DNA of 64,000 bases. Origin: Photobacterium sp. GJ3. GTDB lineage: Bacteria > Pseudomonadota > Gammaproteobacteria > Enterobacterales > Vibrionaceae. A model generated the notes under the pieces. The model was not told the origin of the DNA. It saw only the letters and a program-made list of their open reading frames with translations, and did no database searches. The DNA lies in assembly GCF_018199995.1 (NCBI RefSeq), contig NZ_CP073579.1, positions 1,550,001-1,614,000 on the forward strand. Reading direction: 5' to 3'. How positions within the stretch are numbered: position 1 is the first letter of the stretch; each line of letters opens with the position of its first letter. The translations under genes and the position numbers were made by a program. Below, one piece after another: positions 1 through 9,501 of the stretch.

Positions 1-575
1 GGAGACAGTGCGAGCGGCAGCAACTCCAGATCGTCAATCAGCTGATTGCGATCGCCGTCCAGCAGCAAGATCTGGTCGATTGTCGGCAGCGACTGACTGA
101 ATACCTGCTGGCGGTCATCCTTGTCCGTCGCGGTCAGGGTCAGTGGATTCTGCCGCTGCCATTGTCTTAACGTCAGGTCGAACTGATATGCACCGTTCTC
201 GGTTGTTTTGGCATAAAGTACAGATTTTCCATCACTGATCTGAACTTGATACTGCTGCCCGCGGTCGCCAAGGACGACACCAGACAGGGTCATCGCAGTG
301 ATTGGATCCGGCTCAGGATTTGGCGCCGGATCAGGGGTGGGATCCGGCGTTGGATCCGGGGTGGGTGGTGTCACCGGGTCGGGCGTCGGATCCGGCGTCT
401 GGCCGGTGTTGGGGTGCGACGGCGTGCCGTTGCCCGGATCGGGCTGATGGGTCGAAGGGGTGCCTGAATTGGTGTCATTATTCCCTCGGACGGGTTCCAC
501 GTTACAGCCACTGAGTCCGGCGAGCAGGGCTGCACTGATGCATACCTTGAGTGCATATTTATTCTGAATGTTCAC
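1..575 (-). CDS. Proline-rich secreted lipoprotein, partial (C-terminus off the left edge)
   Basis: Reading from a GTG at 575 gives a hydrophobic signal ending in the lipobox LSGC, so this is probably a lipid-anchored envelope protein. A short polar stretch follows, then a proline/aspartate linker of repeated PDPT/PDPA units (about residues 50-85), then a globular part beginning MTLSGVVLGD that stays open to the window edge. An AGGA-like ribosome site lies upstream of the GTG. The linker plus an Ig/carboxypeptidase-regulatory-like start (SGVVLGDRGQQYQVQISDG) suggests a surface domain on a stalk, but the family is not recognised. It is divergent from the Tad operon that starts at 785, so a role with the pilus is possible but only inferred. 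Confidence 0.7.
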   Translation of the reverse strand, partial: MNIQNKYALKVCISAALLAGLSGCNVEPVRGNNDTNSGTPSTHQPDPGNGTPSHPNTGQTPDPTPDPVTPPTPDPTPDPTPDPAPNPEPDPITAMTLSGVVLGDRGQQYQVQISDGKSVLYAKTTENGAYQFDLTLRQWQRQNPLTLTATDKDDRQQVFSQSLPTIDQILLLDGDRNQLIDDLELLPLALS

Positions 576-784
576 TTCACTGTTTTTCCTTTTCTGGGCC
601 GCTCATCGCCAGCTCGCAATGATTTGATACTGAAGTTTCAGCTTGATGTGTCATGAGTGACTCGGTTTAATCCTTGATTTATGGTTATTTAGCGTTTTTT
701 TGCAGGTTTGCCGCAGATACTATTGAAACTGATGTTGAGAATCAATATCATTCGCGTCAGTTTTTTTATCCATTGATGGAGTGA

Positions 785-988
785 ATGATGAATGTGTTCT
801 CAGCCCAAATGATCCAGCGTTACCTGAAAGACGAAACTGGCGCGACTGCCATTGAATACGGCATTCTGGCTGCGGGTCTGGCCGCAGGGATTCTGGCGAT
901 TTTTGGTTCGGATGGTGTGTTTGTCACGGCCCTGAAAGCCAAGTTTGAAACGATCATCAAAGATCTGAATATCAGTGAAAATGGCTGA
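785..988 (+). CDS. flp: Flp-family type IVb pilin (locus 1)
   Basis: This is a 67-residue prepilin, the major subunit of the Tad pilus. The short charged leader ends at DETG, followed by ATAIEYG, the Flp cleavage and glutamate/tyrosine motif cut by TadV. A single hydrophobic helix (about residues 24-41) follows, then a short polar tail. Length and motif match the Flp family closely. GGAG lies just upstream of the first of two adjacent ATGs. It is the first gene of a long same-strand Tad operon, and its end overlaps the prepilin peptidase gene by 8-14 bases. Confidence 0.92.
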   Translation: MMNVFSAQMIQRYLKDETGATAIEYGILAAGLAAGILAIFGSDGVFVTALKAKFETIIKDLNISENG

Positions 989-1415
989 TACCGGTGTCGC
1001 TGTCGCTCAGGGACTGGCCGCTCTGATGTTTTCCTGGCTGGTGGTCACCGATGTCACCGAGCGACGCATTCCCAATCTGGCCATTGGGGTCTTGTTGATC
1101 ATTGCGGCCATCCTGGTGCCGTTCAGCGGCACGCAAGTCTTGATCTCTCTGACTTGTCTGCTGGCGGGACTGGCGGCCTATGCCAAAGGATGGCTCGGGG
1201 CCGGCGACAGTAAGTTACTGGCCGTCTGTTTGTACGCTGCGCAGGATCACTGGCTGACCTGCCTGCTGATGACCGCCATGTTTGGTGGTGGACTGAGTCT
1301 GATATATCTGGCGCGGAATCGCTGGTTTCCGGTATGGAAGCCAGCGGATCCGGCAGCGTGCACCGTGCCTTACGGGGTGGCGATTACGCTGGGCGCATTG
1401 ATGTCGACCCCTTGA
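975..1415 (+). CDS. tadV: TadV/CpaA prepilin peptidase (locus 1)
   Basis: An inner-membrane aspartyl protease of the A24 type IV leader peptidase family that processes Flp and the TadE/F pseudopilins. The two catalytic aspartates sit in DVTERRIPN (first loop) and GAGDSKLL (the GxGD motif). Several hydrophobic helices fill the 146 residues, the usual size of the short CpaA type that lacks the methylase domain. The GTG at 975 or the ATG at 981 could be the start; both overlap the end of flp, suggesting translational coupling. Confidence 0.9.
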   Translation: MKMADTGVAVAQGLAALMFSWLVVTDVTERRIPNLAIGVLLIIAAILVPFSGTQVLISLTCLLAGLAAYAKGWLGAGDSKLLAVCLYAAQDHWLTCLLMTAMFGGGLSLIYLARNRWFPVWKPADPAACTVPYGVAITLGALMSTP

Positions 1416-1460
1416 TCATCTTTCCGTGACGGGCTGACTGAATCCCTGAGAGTTCCAATC

Positions 1461-2378
1461 ATGAAAAAATTATTGTTATTTGTCATCGCGACGGGTTCGC
1501 TGTTGACGGCCCTTGCTTTTGTCTGGCTTCAGGACGGCAGGTCTGATGAAGCGGTGCAGCAAGCGGCTTCGTCTGTCAATGAACCGGTTGCTTCTGAACC
1601 GACACGCAACCGGGCCCGGATTCTGGTGGCGGCGCGTCCGTTACAGGCAGGCGCACTGTTGAGAACCGAAGATCTCCGCTGGGCTGATTTACCGGCCTCG
1701 GATGAAGGCAATCTGCCCGGCCTGTTCCTGCAGGGTTTTATTCAGCCGGAAAAGCTCTCGGGTAGTCTGATGACCCGAACGGTGCAATCCGGTCAGATCC
1801 TTTCGGCAGAAGATGTGATCCGCCCGGAGCAGAGTCATTACCTGTCTGCCATGATGGCACCCGGTACGCGTGCCGTTACGCTGGCACTGACACCGGAAGC
1901 GGTCAGCCATGGCCTGTTACGTCCGGGCAACCGGGTGGATGTGATTCTCACCAGTCTGAATGAGAATGCCAGCAAGCTGGTTGAGGGCGAAACGGTGTCC
2001 GGCCTGTCTGCGGAGCAAGTGTTGTCGGACATCAAATTGCTGGCGATTGAAGCGCAGCTGATCGATTTGGGCCAGCGTGGTGCTGCTGCAACGGCGCAAT
2101 CGGGCTTTGATCTGGTCAATGTGACTTTTGAGCTGTTGCCGGAAGAAGCCGCCACACTCTTGCTGGCCAATAAACTCGGTGATTTGTCGCTGGTTCTGCG
2201 GGGGCGTCGTCCGTCTCTGGCGTATGAGGAATCCGTCGCGCAGAAGGTTGTCTGGGCCGAACAGGTGTCTCAGAACCATAACCCGAAAGCAATTCCCACC
2301 CATGGCGTTCGCATTGCCTACGGCAAATCGGACGATGCCAACAAAAATCAGGACAAATCGTCCGGCTCATCCAACTAA
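1461..2378 (+). CDS. rcpC: RcpC/CpaB Flp pilus assembly protein (locus 1)
   Basis: A 305-residue periplasmic protein with an N-terminal membrane anchor (residues 4-23). A SAF-type domain starts at about residue 50 (RILVAARPLQAGALLRTEDL), typical of CpaB/RcpC. A second conserved block (MAPGTRAVTLALTP, then GLLRPGNRVDVIL) follows. Members associate with the secretin and are thought to help gate or stabilise the outer-membrane channel. The C-terminal tail is polar and low in complexity. It lies 12 bases upstream of the secretin gene in the same operon. A paralogue is at 26210-27226. Confidence 0.9.
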   Translation: MKKLLLFVIATGSLLTALAFVWLQDGRSDEAVQQAASSVNEPVASEPTRNRARILVAARPLQAGALLRTEDLRWADLPASDEGNLPGLFLQGFIQPEKLSGSLMTRTVQSGQILSAEDVIRPEQSHYLSAMMAPGTRAVTLALTPEAVSHGLLRPGNRVDVILTSLNENASKLVEGETVSGLSAEQVLSDIKLLAIEAQLIDLGQRGAAATAQSGFDLVNVTFELLPEEAATLLLANKLGDLSLVLRGRRPSLAYEESVAQKVVWAEQVSQNHNPKAIPTHGVRIAYGKSDDANKNQDKSSGSSN

Positions 2379-2390
2379 GGTTTTCCTGAC

Positions 2391-3779
2391 ATGCGTGTTT
2401 TCTTTTTGATGCTTTTTGTTGTCCTGGCCGCTCAGGCGCAGGCAGCGCAATCTATTGTTCTGACACCGGATCAGTCCCGCCTGTTGCGGTTTGACCAGCC
2501 GGTGAAAGATGTCTTTATTGCCAACGGTGAGGTGGCCAAATTACACAGCCCGTCTGAGCAGCACTTGCTGGTCTATGGGATGGCCGTCGGGAAAACCGAC
2601 CTGGTCATCACGGGTCATCAGGGCCGGACACTGGGCCATTATGAAGTGCGGGTGGTGGCTGATCTGACGCCATTGGAGCAGTCAGCCAAACGGGCTTTTC
2701 CGGAGACACCACTCACGTTCGAATCTACGGCGAACGCCATTATTGTGTCGGGTGATGTTGCCAGTGCGCAGCAGGCCCACGATATTCTGTCGATGGCCTC
2801 GGGCTTTGCCAGAGGGTTGTTCTCGGATGACGAGATGCAAAATCAGCAGAACCGGGAGCGTTCCACCAATGAACGTCCTGAAGATGCAGTACCCGGCGGG
2901 GGCGGCGCGCAGTATCCCCATGTGGTTAACCGGCTTCGACTTGCCGGTTCTGAGCAAATCAATATTTCTGTGCGAATCATTGAAATGGAGCGTTCAACCA
3001 GTGAGCAACTGGGTGTGCGTTGGAGCGCCATCGGGAAATATCTGCAACTGGGCGTTTCACCCGGCAATCTGTATCCCACACCTGCCGACAACAGCATTCT
3101 CGACAAAGATACGGTGCAGATTGACGCCATTATTGATGCGCTGGTTCAGAACAACCTGGTCACAGTCCTGGCCGAGCCCAATCTGACGGCGAAATCCGGT
3201 GAAGCGGCGACCTTCATGTCTGGGGGCGAGTTCCCTTTCCCTGTGGGCAATGGTGACGATGGCCCGGAAATTGAGTTTAAGAACTTCGGTATCTCACTGG
3301 GCCTGACGCCGACCCTGCTCAGTAACAAACGTATCAGCCTGACGGTGTCGCCGGAAGTCTCGACGCTCAGCCGCGAAAACAGTGTGTCTATCGGTGGCGT
3401 GGTCGTCCCCGGCATAGAAACCCGCCGGACCACCACCACGGTTGAACTGGCTGATGGGCAGAGCTTCGCGCTGGCCGGACTGGTGCGCAGCTACCGTAAT
3501 CAGAATGTTGAAGCCCTGCCGTTCTTAGGGGAGATCCCGATCCTTGCACCGTTTTTCAGCAGCACCTCTTATGAAGAAGGGGAGAGTGAGCTGGTGATTA
3601 TTGCCACCGCCCGTTTGGTCGAACCCACCAGCAATCCGCTGGAGCTGGCCACACCGCTGGATTATTTCCGTCCGCCAAGCCGGTTTGAGCGGCTGTTTTT
3701 CAGTGACTTTGGTGAGCTCAGCCCGCCGGACAATACGCAGCAGACCACACTTTTTGGCCAGTATGGCTACAGCTACTGA
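2391..3779 (+). CDS. rcpA: RcpA/CpaC outer-membrane secretin (locus 1)
   Basis: This is the outer-membrane channel for the Tad pilus. A signal peptide (cut near AQAQAA) leads into a pilus-assembly N-terminal domain (LLRFDQPVKDVFIANGEVA). A BON-like stretch (TFESTANAIIVSGDVASAQQ) follows. The secretin core runs from about residue 185 with the hallmark blocks VLAEPNLTAKSGE, FMSGGEFPFPV and VVPGIETRRTTTTVEL. At 462 residues it has normal length and keeps the middle domain that the locus 2 paralogue lacks. The 11-base gap to the next gene is typical of one operon. Confidence 0.93.
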   Translation: MRVFFLMLFVVLAAQAQAAQSIVLTPDQSRLLRFDQPVKDVFIANGEVAKLHSPSEQHLLVYGMAVGKTDLVITGHQGRTLGHYEVRVVADLTPLEQSAKRAFPETPLTFESTANAIIVSGDVASAQQAHDILSMASGFARGLFSDDEMQNQQNRERSTNERPEDAVPGGGGAQYPHVVNRLRLAGSEQINISVRIIEMERSTSEQLGVRWSAIGKYLQLGVSPGNLYPTPADNSILDKDTVQIDAIIDALVQNNLVTVLAEPNLTAKSGEAATFMSGGEFPFPVGNGDDGPEIEFKNFGISLGLTPTLLSNKRISLTVSPEVSTLSRENSVSIGGVVVPGIETRRTTTTVELADGQSFALAGLVRSYRNQNVEALPFLGEIPILAPFFSSTSYEEGESELVIIATARLVEPTSNPLELATPLDYFRPPSRFERLFFSDFGELSPPDNTQQTTLFGQYGYSY

Positions 3780-3790
3780 GGGCGGAGACC

Positions 3791-4366
3791 ATGATGAAAC
3801 TGAAAACAAACTTGTTTGCCCTGCCATGCGTGGCAGTGGCGCTGACTGGCTGTGTTGATCGCCTCGATCACTGGGAGACTGCAGATCCGTACGCTGCTGA
3901 TTATCAGGAATCCGTCCAATACCGGGTGGAGGCGGCACAGGTCCAGCCTTCTTTAATGGCAGTGGTGCGTCCGCTGGCCGAGCGACTGGAAGACGGTGTG
4001 CTCAAGGTCAGTATTTCCGGCCCGGCTCCAGCGCTCAATTTGCAGCTGTTGTCCGCACAATTGCGCGAACAGCTGGCGATGCCTGCGGTGGTCAATGTGA
4101 TTCCCGCCACGCAAACCGATTACCGGGTTGATCTGGCCGTCTCTCTGATGCCGAACACCTGCCGTTACCAGCAGGGGCCGATAGCTGTCTCAGTGAATGT
4201 CTGTCTGCAACGGCGGAATCAGTATCGCGCCATGACCACCACAGCTCACTGGCATCAGGGGGCTGCCTATGAAGTCACGTCAAGCGCACTGGATATTGGT
4301 GCCGTGCAGCGCCTTTATGACGACAAGATAAAACATGCCAGCAGCCTGAGCACCACAGGGGAATAA
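3791..4366 (+). CDS. CpaD/RcpB-like Tad pilus lipoprotein (locus 1)
   Basis: A 191-residue lipoprotein with a signal sequence ending in the lipobox LTGC, placed exactly where rcpB/cpaD sits in Tad operons (between secretin and tadZ). The mature part is a compact alpha/beta-like sequence with a cysteine pair (NTCRYQ and VNVCLQ). In known systems such lipoproteins help secretin assembly or stability. Identification rests on position, size and lipobox more than on sequence motifs. GGAG precedes the first of two tandem ATGs. No equivalent is seen in locus 2. Confidence 0.72.
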   Translation: MMKLKTNLFALPCVAVALTGCVDRLDHWETADPYAADYQESVQYRVEAAQVQPSLMAVVRPLAERLEDGVLKVSISGPAPALNLQLLSAQLREQLAMPAVVNVIPATQTDYRVDLAVSLMPNTCRYQQGPIAVSVNVCLQRRNQYRAMTTTAHWHQGAAYEVTSSALDIGAVQRLYDDKIKHASSLSTTGE

Positions 4367-4369
4367 ATC

Positions 4370-5509
4370 ATGAGTGAGCAACAAACGATCGTCGTTTTCG
4401 CACAAGATGAAGCGACCCGAGACACCCTGACACAGATTGGCGCGCAGTTGCCTGATGTGGGGATCACCACAACACGGGGCGATTTGAAAGCCGCTCAGGC
4501 GCACTGCCTGAAACATGGCGCACCGGATATTCTGATTGTTGACGGCGGGGATTGCCGCCATTTGGATCAAGAATTATCCGAACTGGCACAGTGCTGTCCA
4601 CCGACAATGAAACTGGTGGTGCTGGGGCAGCATCAGGATCTGAATCTGTATCGTCGCCTGATTCAGATGGGGGTCAGTGACTATCATGCCACGCCTGTGG
4701 ATGCCGATGCATTGCGTCTGAGCCTGCTGGCATTACTGGCGCGTCCGGCGGCAGCACCGCTGCGCCGTGGCCGGGTGATTGCTGTGGTTGGCACGGGCGG
4801 TGGGGTCGGGACCAGTACTGTTGCGGCGAATCTGGCCTGGCTGCTGGCCCGTGAGCATCATCAGCAAGTGGCACTGTTCGATCTCAATACCTTCCACAGT
4901 GCGCATCCAATGCTGCTCGGGGCGGATTATGAGCCCTCTCAGCATTCTATTTTTACGGATGCGGAGCGGCTTGACGAAACCTTGCTCGGTCATGCGGCCC
5001 ATCAGCTTGAAGACGGTCTGCATCTGTTTTATGCACAGAACGGCGATCTGGATACAACCCAGGGCCTGGATGTTGCGCGCAGTGTAGCCATGGTGGCCGG
5101 TCATTACAGTACTGTTGTCGTCGATCTTCCGGATTTACGCGACCCGGCTTACCGAACGCTGGCGGCGGAAGCGGATGTCTGCCTGATGCTGCACGATCAC
5201 AGCCTGAGTGCACTGCGATTGCTGAACCTGTGGCAGCATCAGCCTGTCAGTGCGCATCAACGGCGTTTGCTGGTGGCGAATCAGTGCCGCAGTAAATCCA
5301 GTCGGGTTCCGGAAACCGAAATGGCAATGGCGGCCGGTATTCACTCGCTGATGCTGCTGCCTTTTGATGCCGCGGCTGTGATCAAGTCTGAACAGCAAGG
5401 CCAGGCGCTGGCTCAGGTGGGTGGCAAACTTGCCCGTCAGTTGCGGAAACTGACTCAGGCTGTGATGAATGGCAGTGCGTCGGCACCGGTGAAACGGAGC
5501 GCGGCATGA
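4370..5509 (+). CDS. tadZ: TadZ/CpaE polar localisation ATPase-like protein (locus 1)
   Basis: A two-domain protein of 379 residues. The N-terminal receiver-like domain includes DILIVDGGDCRHLDQ. The C-terminal MinD/ParA-type domain starts near residue 137 with GRVIAVVGTGGGVGTSTVA, a deviant Walker A in which the usual first lysine is replaced. VVVDLPDL matches the Walker B region. TadZ proteins place the pilus machine at a cell pole. Its last codons overlap tadA by four bases. The paralogue at 28403 has lost this P-loop altogether. Confidence 0.9.
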   Translation: MSEQQTIVVFAQDEATRDTLTQIGAQLPDVGITTTRGDLKAAQAHCLKHGAPDILIVDGGDCRHLDQELSELAQCCPPTMKLVVLGQHQDLNLYRRLIQMGVSDYHATPVDADALRLSLLALLARPAAAPLRRGRVIAVVGTGGGVGTSTVAANLAWLLAREHHQQVALFDLNTFHSAHPMLLGADYEPSQHSIFTDAERLDETLLGHAAHQLEDGLHLFYAQNGDLDTTQGLDVARSVAMVAGHYSTVVVDLPDLRDPAYRTLAAEADVCLMLHDHSLSALRLLNLWQHQPVSAHQRRLLVANQCRSKSSRVPETEMAMAAGIHSLMLLPFDAAAVIKSEQQGQALAQVGGKLARQLRKLTQAVMNGSASAPVKRSAA

Positions 5510-6831
5510 TGTTTGGTAAGCAGAATCAGCCCGTTCTCGCACGGGAAGGGGAACTGCTGGCAATGTCTGAACAGGCCAGAGAAGCTTTTTACCAGCAGGT
5601 AGAGCCATCTGTCGCAGCGAAGTTGTCTCCGCAGGCCTTGTTCAGGCAGGTGAGTGATGCCTTACATACCATCGCCGCCCAGAAATTATTGCCTTATAAC
5701 GCGACAGAACTGGCCCGTCTGACACAGCAGATGGTGGATGAAATGATCGGCATCGGTCCGATTCAGCCCTTGCTGGACGATCCGAGTGTGTCGGACATTC
5801 TGGTGAACGGGCCGCACAGTGTCTATGTCGAGCGCAACGGCAAGCTGGAGCGAACCCGGATCCGTTTCCATGACAAACAACATGTTCTGAACGTTGCGCA
5901 GCGAATTGTGAATGCGGTCGGACGGCGAGTGGATGAGTCTACGCCCATGGTCGATGCCCGACTGGCGGATGGCAGCCGGGTCAATGTGATTGCCCCGCCG
6001 CTGGCTTTGCACGGCACTACGATTTCGATCCGTAAATTCCCCGCAGGTCGTCTGACGCTGGATGCGCTGGTGAACCATCAGAGTCTGTCGCCGGAGATGG
6101 CCCGTTTTCTGGCACTGGCGGCCGAGGGACGGTTCAACATGCTGGTTTCCGGCGGAACAGGTTCGGGAAAAACCACGCTGCTCAATGCCTTGAGTCAGCA
6201 TATCAGCGAAGACGAGCGGATCCTGACCATTGAAGATGCAGCAGAGCTGTCGCTGGATCAGCCCCACTGGGTCCCACTGGAAACCCGGAATGAGAGCGCA
6301 GAAGGCAAAGGAGAAGTGACGATCCGGCAGCTGGTCCGGAACGCGCTGAGGATGCGTCCGGATCGGATCATTCTCGGGGAAGTCCGGGGCTCTGAAGCGT
6401 TCGACATGCTGCAGGCGATGAACACCGGCCATGATGGATCCCTGTGTACGCTGCACGCCAATAATCCGCAGGATGCCATGATCCGTCTGTCGAACATGTT
6501 GCAGATGGGCGCAGAGAAACTGTCGGAATCCATTATTCAGTCCCAGATTGTCAGTGCGGTGGATCTGGTGGTTCAGCTCGAACGTATGCGGGATGGCAAA
6601 CGCCGGATCACCGCAATCAGTGAAGTGGCCGATGTGCAGCAGGGCAGAATTCTGATGAAGCCTATTTTTCGATTCCGCTACCAGAAAGTGGATCGTACCG
6701 GAATCGAAGGTGTATTCGAACCCTGTGGGATTTCAGAAGCCCTACTGGAAAAAGCGGCTCAGGCTGGTCTGGATCAGGCCCTGCAGGTCTGCTGTCAGCC
6801 TTCCTCTGCAGTGGAGGTGACGGGTGAGTAA
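5506..6831 (+). CDS. tadA: TadA/CpaF secretion ATPase (locus 1)
   Basis: A cytoplasmic hexameric ATPase of the type II/IV secretion superfamily that powers Flp pilus extension and retraction. Walker A (GGTGSGKTT, residues 216-224), the ILTIEDAAEL strand and the Walker B region (PDRIILGEVRG, near residue 290) with the following His box (LHANNP) are all intact. The N-terminal part carries the CpaF signature IGPIQPLLDDPSVSDILVNG. Length (441) is usual. It overlaps tadZ by 4 bases and tadB by 8. Confidence 0.95.
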   Translation: MMFGKQNQPVLAREGELLAMSEQAREAFYQQVEPSVAAKLSPQALFRQVSDALHTIAAQKLLPYNATELARLTQQMVDEMIGIGPIQPLLDDPSVSDILVNGPHSVYVERNGKLERTRIRFHDKQHVLNVAQRIVNAVGRRVDESTPMVDARLADGSRVNVIAPPLALHGTTISIRKFPAGRLTLDALVNHQSLSPEMARFLALAAEGRFNMLVSGGTGSGKTTLLNALSQHISEDERILTIEDAAELSLDQPHWVPLETRNESAEGKGEVTIRQLVRNALRMRPDRIILGEVRGSEAFDMLQAMNTGHDGSLCTLHANNPQDAMIRLSNMLQMGAEKLSESIIQSQIVSAVDLVVQLERMRDGKRRITAISEVADVQQGRILMKPIFRFRYQKVDRTGIEGVFEPCGISEALLEKAAQAGLDQALQVCCQPSSAVEVTGE

Positions 6832-7744
6832 TCCGGCATTGATGAGTGTACTGGTCATTTCAGTCTGGCTGATGGCAGTCGGATACGGGTGGCACAGGCA
6901 GCGTCAGCGGACCCACTGGCAGCAGCAGGCCCGGCGATACAGTCCTTATCGATTGAAAGCGGAGACATCGTCTGGTCGCAGCATGCCTGAATGGTATCTC
7001 ACCATGGCGACAGTACTCGGTGCTAAACGAATGCAGTTCTGGCAGCGTGTGGTTCCGGCGGCGGTGATTGGGATGACAGTATTGCTGCTGGTGAATGGCA
7101 TGAGCGCCGCGGTGGCGCTGGGCTTATCGCTGACGGTGACCGTGCTGGGCGTTTGGTTTGTTTATCATCAGCTTCAGCAGCAGGCACTGGATGCGTTCCG
7201 GGATCAATTGCCGGAGGTGATCGACGGCATGATCCGTGCGGTACGGGTGGGGGCACCGATGGCTGACACCTTTGCGGTGATTGCTGAGCAATATGCACAG
7301 GCCGATGATCAGCGGGCTGTGGTGTCGCGCCTGTTTGGTCAAATGCATGATGAGCTGTCGGTCGGACAGCCACTCACAGAGACGCTGTCTCGGGCAGCGG
7401 CACGAATGCCGGTGGCCGAGTTCCGGTTTCTGACCGTGGTCCTGAGCCTGCAGCAGGAAACCGGGGGCCGTCTGTCTGAAGTCCTTGCCCAGCTCGGTGC
7501 CACCTTGCGTGGCCGAAAAGAGCTGCAGGCCAGTGTGGCCAGCATTACTTCAGAATCGCGTAGTTCTGCCAAAGTACTGGCGGCATTACCTGTGTTGATT
7601 GTGCTGGTGCTGTTCAGTGCGGGCCGGGAGCATTTCGATTTTCTGATGGCAACAACGCAGGGTCAGATCGTGCTGGCATATGTGGTCGGCAGTGTGTTGT
7701 TTGGCTTGTTTCTTATCCGTCGTCTGACGCAAATCAAGGCTTAA
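6824..7744 (+). CDS. tadB: TadB inner-membrane platform protein (locus 1)
   Basis: An integral membrane protein with a T2SSF (GspF-like) domain, half of the platform on which the TadA ATPase acts. Hydrophobic segments lie near residues 5-18, 68-110 and at the C-terminus. The cytoplasmic T2SSF core runs from DQLPEVIDGMIRAVRVGA to ETGGRLSEVLAQLG. It starts with GTG inside the end of tadA. Partner of TadC four bases downstream. Confidence 0.92.
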   Translation: MSNPALMSVLVISVWLMAVGYGWHRQRQRTHWQQQARRYSPYRLKAETSSGRSMPEWYLTMATVLGAKRMQFWQRVVPAAVIGMTVLLLVNGMSAAVALGLSLTVTVLGVWFVYHQLQQQALDAFRDQLPEVIDGMIRAVRVGAPMADTFAVIAEQYAQADDQRAVVSRLFGQMHDELSVGQPLTETLSRAAARMPVAEFRFLTVVLSLQQETGGRLSEVLAQLGATLRGRKELQASVASITSESRSSAKVLAALPVLIVLVLFSAGREHFDFLMATTQGQIVLAYVVGSVLFGLFLIRRLTQIKA

Positions 7745-7748
7745 TGCG

Positions 7749-8654
7749 ATGTCTACTTCTTTGATGACCACAAATCTGCTGTGGTTCGTGACTGCGATCT
7801 GGCTGTTTGCCGGGCTGGGCGGATGGCTCTGGTTGCAGCAACGCGAACAGGCGCGCTGGAAAAGTCAGCGAGAGCGCTATACACAGGGTTCGGGCGCAGT
7901 GCAGCCAACGGGCAGACAGCACTGGCTGGCTCAGATCGGACACCGCTATCCGGTGTCCGGGACGGAAAAACAGCGACTGCTGAAAATGCTGGCAGAAGCC
8001 GGGATTGATCCCGACGACAGCGTGGCCAAAGTCTGCGGTGCCAAACTGCTGGGCGGTCTGATGACAGTGGCGGTTGCTTTCGTCTGGCGCTGGCAGGGGG
8101 AGTTGACGGCGATGCTGCTGATGGCCGTGCTTTTTGCTTACGTGCTGGGCTCCAATGTGCCGGAATACTGGCTTCGCAACCGGGCGGCCCGGGTCAAAGC
8201 ACAGCAGCGCCGGGCGGTTCCTGATGCAATTGACATGCTGGTGATTACGGTGGAAGCCGGGTTATCGCTTGACCGGGCACTGGAGCGGGTTGGACGTTAT
8301 CTGCAAACCTCTGAACCCCGGCTGGCAGAGCAGTTTCTGCGGACCCATGCCGAAATTCAGGTCATGGGCGATCCGGCGCAGTGTATGAAAAAGCTGGCGT
8401 GGCGGACTGGGTTGCCGGAGCTGGAGCGACTGGCATCCACATTGGGTATGGCCCAGCGTTATGGCTCGCCACTGGCCGATACCATGCGGACGATCAGTCA
8501 CGAAGCCCGTCAGATGCGCAAAATGGCACTGGAAGAACAGGCCGGAAAATTACCGGGCCGGATCACGCTGATTCAGATGGCTTTCATCATGCTGCCGCTG
8601 CTGGCGCTGATTATTGCTCCAACACTGAATCTGCTGATCGACAGCCTGAGTTAA
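7749..8654 (+). CDS. tadC: TadC inner-membrane platform protein (locus 1)
   Basis: The second T2SSF-domain platform protein, 301 residues. It has an N-terminal helix, a paired membrane segment around residues 95-140, a cytoplasmic helical domain (AVPDAIDMLVITVEAGLSLD to YGSPLADTMRTIS) and C-terminal membrane helices (ITLIQMAFIMLPLLALIIAP). It forms a heteromer with TadB in characterised systems. The gene order tadA-B-C-D is the standard one. Confidence 0.92.
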   Translation: MSTSLMTTNLLWFVTAIWLFAGLGGWLWLQQREQARWKSQRERYTQGSGAVQPTGRQHWLAQIGHRYPVSGTEKQRLLKMLAEAGIDPDDSVAKVCGAKLLGGLMTVAVAFVWRWQGELTAMLLMAVLFAYVLGSNVPEYWLRNRAARVKAQQRRAVPDAIDMLVITVEAGLSLDRALERVGRYLQTSEPRLAEQFLRTHAEIQVMGDPAQCMKKLAWRTGLPELERLASTLGMAQRYGSPLADTMRTISHEARQMRKMALEEQAGKLPGRITLIQMAFIMLPLLALIIAPTLNLLIDSLS

Positions 8655-8670
8655 CCCAAGGAATTGAATC

Positions 8671-9501
8671 ATGAACACACCTCAATCTGCCCGTTTGCTG
8701 ATCCGAAACAGTCGGTATCTCTGGATTGCGCTGGCTGCGCTGGCGCTCAGTGCCTGCAGCAGTCATGCCGATAAAGTCGCAGCCAATATCCAGACGAATG
8801 CTCTGGTGGTGGCGCAGACGGCTTTTGATTCTCACCAGTACGCGAAAGCGGAAACCCTGTTTCGTCAGTTACTGGATCAGGCCGCAACAGCGGCGCAACC
8901 TCTCCCCGAGCAAGCACTGCTGATGCTGGCCCGCAGTCAGTTCCAGCAGGATAAAAAGCAGGCTGCGCGCAATACCCTGCAGCAATTGCTGGATATGCGT
9001 GGGTCAAAGGCGGCGGAAGCCGCGGATTATCTGGGGAAATTCAGTCTTGATGACGGCAAAACCGATCAGGCTCAGGCGGCTTACCGGCAGGGATTGGCGC
9101 TGGACGGGCTGACGGGGGCTGAAGAAGCCCGGCTTCTGAACGGACTGGGCGTGTCTTTACTGAATCAGAACAGCTACGCGCAAGGCCGCGAAGCATTTGA
9201 ACGCGCAGTGGTACTGGCACCGGATGAAGCGTCCTATCGGTCAAATCTGGCGCTGGGGTGGCTGATGGACGGACAGATCACAAAGGCCCGGACTGTGTTT
9301 GCACCTTTGCTGCATTACCAGCAATTACCTCCCCGCGTTGAAATGAATTATGCCTTGCTGCTGCTGGCGGAAGGGCAGCAGCAACAGGCGCGGCTGATTT
9401 TGTCGCGCTACCTGTCGCCAACGCAGGTGGATCATGACATTCGCCAGTTGGCGGATCGACTGGCGACAATCCGTCAGCGTGCAGCCGGTCAATCCTCATG
9501 A
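8671..9501 (+). CDS. tadD: TadD TPR lipoprotein (locus 1)
   Basis: A secreted lipoprotein with signal LAALALSACSS (lipobox SAC) followed by tetratricopeptide repeats (for example AKAETLFRQLLDQA, AQAAYRQGLALDG and GREAFERAVVLAPDE). TadD proteins are outer-membrane lipoproteins that scaffold secretin or pilus assembly. A good AAGGAA ribosome site precedes the ATG. It overlaps tadE by the ATGA motif. A shorter paralogue is at 34331. Confidence 0.9.
   Translation: MNTPQSARLLIRNSRYLWIALAALALSACSSHADKVAANIQTNALVVAQTAFDSHQYAKAETLFRQLLDQAATAAQPLPEQALLMLARSQFQQDKKQAARNTLQQLLDMRGSKAAEAADYLGKFSLDDGKTDQAQAAYRQGLALDGLTGAEEARLLNGLGVSLLNQNSYAQGREAFERAVVLAPDEASYRSNLALGWLMDGQITKARTVFAPLLHYQQLPPRVEMNYALLLLAEGQQQQARLILSRYLSPTQVDHDIRQLADRLATIRQRAAGQSS

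Noticed and set aside
700..723. Promoter for Tad locus 1 (TTGCAG and TACTAT)
   Set aside because: The spacing of 12 bases is too short for a sigma-70 promoter and no better pair was found.
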